Origin: Diospyros lotus
Taxonomy: Eukaryota > Streptophyta > Magnoliopsida > Ericales > Ebenaceae
DNA: 64,000 bases
Direction: 5' to 3'
NCBI RefSeq assembly: GCF_014633365.1
Contig: NC_068343.1
Coordinates: 27,187,307-27,251,306 of the forward strand
The notes under the pieces were generated by a model that saw nothing but the letters and a program-made list of their open reading frames with translations, did not search any database and was not told the DNA's origin. Below, one piece after another: positions 59,876 to 64,000 of this stretch. Numbering within the stretch: position 1 is the first letter of the stretch; the number at the start of each line of letters is the position of its first letter. The position numbers were made by a program, and so were the translations under genes.

Positions 59876-60175
59876 ATAATGAACCCTTTTCCTTAAAATT
59901 TAAGTAGTGGATCAAAGCTTTGGTTCATTGAGTAAAATTTCAATAACAAGTACATTGAAAGATAATGAAATTTAAGGCCAAAAATAGTAAACATGGTAAA
60001 GTATATATGTAGAGGCATTCGCACTAAATAATTTGGATGTAAATAGAAATTAAAAAAAAATCACTATCTTTCTAATTTGTTAACGAGAAGGGCATTTCCA
60101 AAATAGTCCTAAAAGTATCCCTAGAGTACCATTGATCAATGAAACTAATATAGGTTTAACAATACACATATATAT
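59876..60175. other. A/T-rich intergenic DNA
   Basis: No ORF, repeat or transposon terminus was recognised. This is the transition from the transposon cluster to the peroxidase gene. Confidence 0.5.
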
Positions 60176-60298
60176 GAGTAAAGATACTTGCACATCCAGG
60201 TTGACACCCCATTAATCAATTACTAATACACCCCTCAATTACTCTCTACATATTTATTTCAACACTGTGTCAACCTGGATGTGCAAGTAGCATTACTC
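60176..60298. mobile_element. Small MITE-like inverted-repeat element
   Basis: A 32-bp arm at 60176-60207 (GAGTAAAGATACTTGCACA...) is the reverse complement of 60267-60298 with three mismatches. The total is 123 bp with a short A/T-rich centre. The flanks are TA-rich, so the target duplication is ambiguous. It ends about 120 bp past the peroxidase stop codon, in or next to the 3' untranslated region. Confidence 0.82.
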
Positions 60299-60380
60299 TC
60301 TATATATTTATATATATGTATATATAGCATTAGTTGAACATAAGAACTATATATGGAGACATCCCAATTTTCTCAAACTT

Positions 60381-60386
60381 TTATTT
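60381..60386 (-). promoter_or_regulatory. Candidate poly(A) signal of the peroxidase
   Basis: The minus strand reads AATAAA about 33 bases after the stop codon. Plant signals are loose, so this is only a candidate. Confidence 0.4.
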
Positions 60387-60418
60387 TGTACTCAACCAAT
60401 AGCTTATGTTATATTATT

Positions 60419-61874
<1,456 letters not shown>

Positions 61875-62964
61875 GGTTCTTGACGGCGTCTTTGCTTTGG
61901 TGTGATTAGTCGATATTCTCATCCACTTGAAATAACCTAGCATTTGGTGGACGATGTGTGGAATATAAGAACAAACAAATGCGTTAATTTCGAATGTGAT
62001 GCCATTATATCTTAAATTATGTTTGGGATGATATAAGAATAAATATATTTATAGAAATATATATTTTTTATAAAATTTTATTTTAAATAATATATGTAAT
62101 TAGAATATTTATCATCATATTCTTTGCATTTTCTTAACAAAGTAGAGCGGCTTTGTTTCAATAACAAGATGCAAATTGAAACTAGTTTTGCTTGGTTGTT
62201 TGGTTTTTGTGAATCACGAGGCGCATGCGGTGGAAAGGAATCAAAAGTCAGTTTCAGGTGATGACATATTCATTGAATAACACCCTCAACCGTTCACATT
62301 ATTCTTCCATCACATGCCCTTCGCTCTTTCACAACGCAATAAAGTTTTCGTTTGCAAGATTAAATCAAAATTTAGTGGCTACAACACCCCAAAATAGGAT
62401 AATGATCATGCCAACCTAAAATAGAATGATGATCGTACCAAACCAAATTGAAAGAAAGAGGTGAAGCTTGTACCTGAACTTGAGGGTCGAGATCCTGAAG
62501 ATCTAGCGTCTTGTTAATGGTTGATTGCTTGTGTCTTGGAGAACTCGTTTAAAAGGCTTTAAGATCTTTACCAGAGTATACCACTATTGTAAAAATTAGA
62601 CTTGCCATAAAAAGAAAATGGTGAGAGGAAATAGAGAGATTGAGGGAGAATGTCCCTAACTATTTTGGGCGATAGAGAAAGGGGGAGAGAGAAAGAGAAG
62701 GTGGGGGGGGGGGAATGGAAAACCCTATTGTTCCTAATGGCTTTAAATAGCAGGATTGTGGGCCCAACCCCTCTTTGGTATCTCGGGCTTCACATAAATG
62801 AACTTTTATTTATTTCATCTTAATTTATTTTAACTTTAAACTCTTTTTCCCCAAAGATTTTTATTCTCATAACTTCTAATTTCAATTGGCAAGAAAAAGA
62901 ACAAAAACACCAAACTTATAAGCTCTCCTATTGTTTTAACTTTACACAAACCACTATAGGCTTG
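61875..62964 (-). promoter_or_regulatory. Peroxidase upstream region, first duplicated unit
   Basis: Non-coding. TATA-like runs lie near 61960 and 62040-62080 (minus strand). The stretch from about 61783 to 62960 is repeated at 62965 to the window end with a spacing of 1201 bp measured at the start codon. A purine-rich block (62620-62720) next to GCTTTAAATAG at 62741-62752 looks like a second promoter/leader unit on the minus strand and also recurs in the second copy. No ORF is supported. Confidence 0.55.
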
Positions 62965-63075
62965 CAAGAGTCGAAATTTAGGTATACATGTGTGGTCACC
63001 ATGATAACTAGGCTAGTAAGAGCGAAAAAGCAAAAAAAAAAAAAAAAAAAAAGCAAGAGGCATTTTTTCATACAT
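62965..63075 (-). pseudogene. Peroxidase exon-1 relic in the second duplicated unit
   Basis: A Met codon at 63075 aligns with that at 61874. The signal-peptide coding sequence is still recognisable (GCTCTTACTAGCCTAG) but is interrupted by a run of 21 T on the sense strand (63032-63052), stop codons, and an end at about 62965 where homology to exon 1 ceases. Exons 2 and 3 and the catalytic His are absent, so no peroxidase can be made. Confidence 0.85.
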
Positions 63076-64000
63076 GGTTCTTAACGGTGTCTTTGCTTTG
63101 GTGTGATTAGTTGATATTCCTCTACATTTGAATAAGTTATCTTTTAGTGAATTAATCTATGGAAGTCGACCTAAGATCATAAAAATATAACAGCAAACAA
63201 AAGTAGTCTTATCCTACATGACGCCATTATATCTTATGTCATGTTTGGGATAATAGAAGAACAAAATTATTTATAAAAATAGAATCTTTTAAAAATAATT
63301 ATATTAAATAATATATGTAATAAAAATACTTATTGTCTAAAAACATTATTACAATTTTATTTTGATAATTTCTATGATATGTTTTCCTTGCATTATGTCA
63401 TCAAAGAAAAGCGATTTTATTCCAGCATCGGGATGTGAACTGAAACTACTTTCACATGGTTGTCTACTTTTCGTGGATCACGAGGCACATAATGGAAAGG
63501 AACTAAAAGTTGCCTTCAGGTGTTGAGACAGTCATCAATAACACCCTCATTCACGTTGTTCTCCCATCATATGTCCTTTGCTCTTCCTACCCAAAATAAG
63601 ACAATGATCTCGTTGACCCAAACCAAAATGAAAGAAAGAGGTGACGCTCATATCTAAACTTGAGGGTTCACATCTTTAAGATCCAACGTCTTGTTAAGGA
63701 TCGATAGCTTATGTTTGGTAAAACCCATTTATAAGGCTGGCTTTGTCATGATGCTTCAAAATCTTTACTAGAGTATGCCACTAGTGTAAAAATCAAACTT
63801 AAAACAAAAAGAAAATAGCGAGAAGATGAGAGGATTTAGAGATATTGAGGGAGAATGTACCTAATTGTTTTATGAGTGAGTGAGTAAGTGCGAGAGAGAA
63901 GGAGGGGGAATGGGAAAAAAATGGAAAACTAGAAAACCGTAGTGTTCCTTAACGGCTTTAAAAATTAGAGGGTTGTGTGCCTAGTCCCTATTTGGTATAC
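63076..64000 (-). repeat. Duplicated peroxidase upstream region, second unit
   Basis: This is co-linear with 61875-62790 at about 80-85% by eye, including TGGTTCTTAACGG, CGCCATTATATCTTA, ATCACGAGGC, GAAAGAAAGAGGTGA and GGCTTTAAA. It runs to the window edge, so the far boundary of the duplication is not visible. Confidence 0.85.

Noticed and set aside
62690..62720. G-quadruplex promoter element
   Set aside because: It is a single run of about twelve G without the repeated G-tracts needed, and it is not conserved in the second unit.

Overview
The window is nuclear DNA of a flowering plant, most likely a eudicot. It has Ty3/gypsy and Ty1/copia retrotransposons with plant-type tRNA primer sites, a CACTA element, a hAT transposase relic and an intron-containing class III peroxidase closest, from memory, to Arabidopsis peroxidase 17. 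There is no bacterial-style gene packing. Almost everything from 1 to about 60.1 kb is nested, decayed transposable-element DNA. The only intact host gene I can support is the peroxidase at 60419-61874 on the minus strand.

Layout. 1-8134: a decayed minus-strand chromovirus (gag-PR-RT-RNaseH-IN-chromodomain), with a truncated LTR on its left that folds back into a perfect palindrome at the window edge. 8135-14302: a relic of LTR family F, split by LTR C (8406-14287), which is split by solo LTR A (8976-11718). The C and A insertions have exact 5-bp target duplications. 14303-17392: LTR remnants, then the first part of LTR B. 17393-27623: a composite block inside LTR B, holding a minus-strand copia (split by LTR F, 19896-21590), a hAT transposase pseudogene, a minisatellite and an inverted copia LTR end. 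27624-36451: more LTR and pol fragments, a degenerate repeat region and a solo LTR A (33048-35636). 36452-42534: minus-strand LTR B with a solo LTR D inside it, then non-coding internal DNA. 42535-48069: an Athila-like element whose only long ORF joins gag tail and protease directly to the integrase tail. 48070-54563: a second chromovirus copy, with a 33-bp tandem array in its LTR. 54564-59875: a copia-type LTR, then LTR G inside LTR H, with a non-autonomous CACTA inside G. 59876-64000: the gene-bearing end, with the peroxidase, a small MITE just downstream of it, and a tandem duplication of its 5' end carrying a dead exon-1 copy.

The elements do not work together as a pathway. The informative signals are insertion order (readable from target duplications), LTR cassettes that differ between copies, short palindromic motif clusters in several LTR families, a 5S rRNA-derived segment in one LTR, and premature stops at the same codons in both chromovirus copies. 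All coordinates come from reading by eye. LTR edges with target duplications are exact; others are approximate. No database search or alignment program was run.
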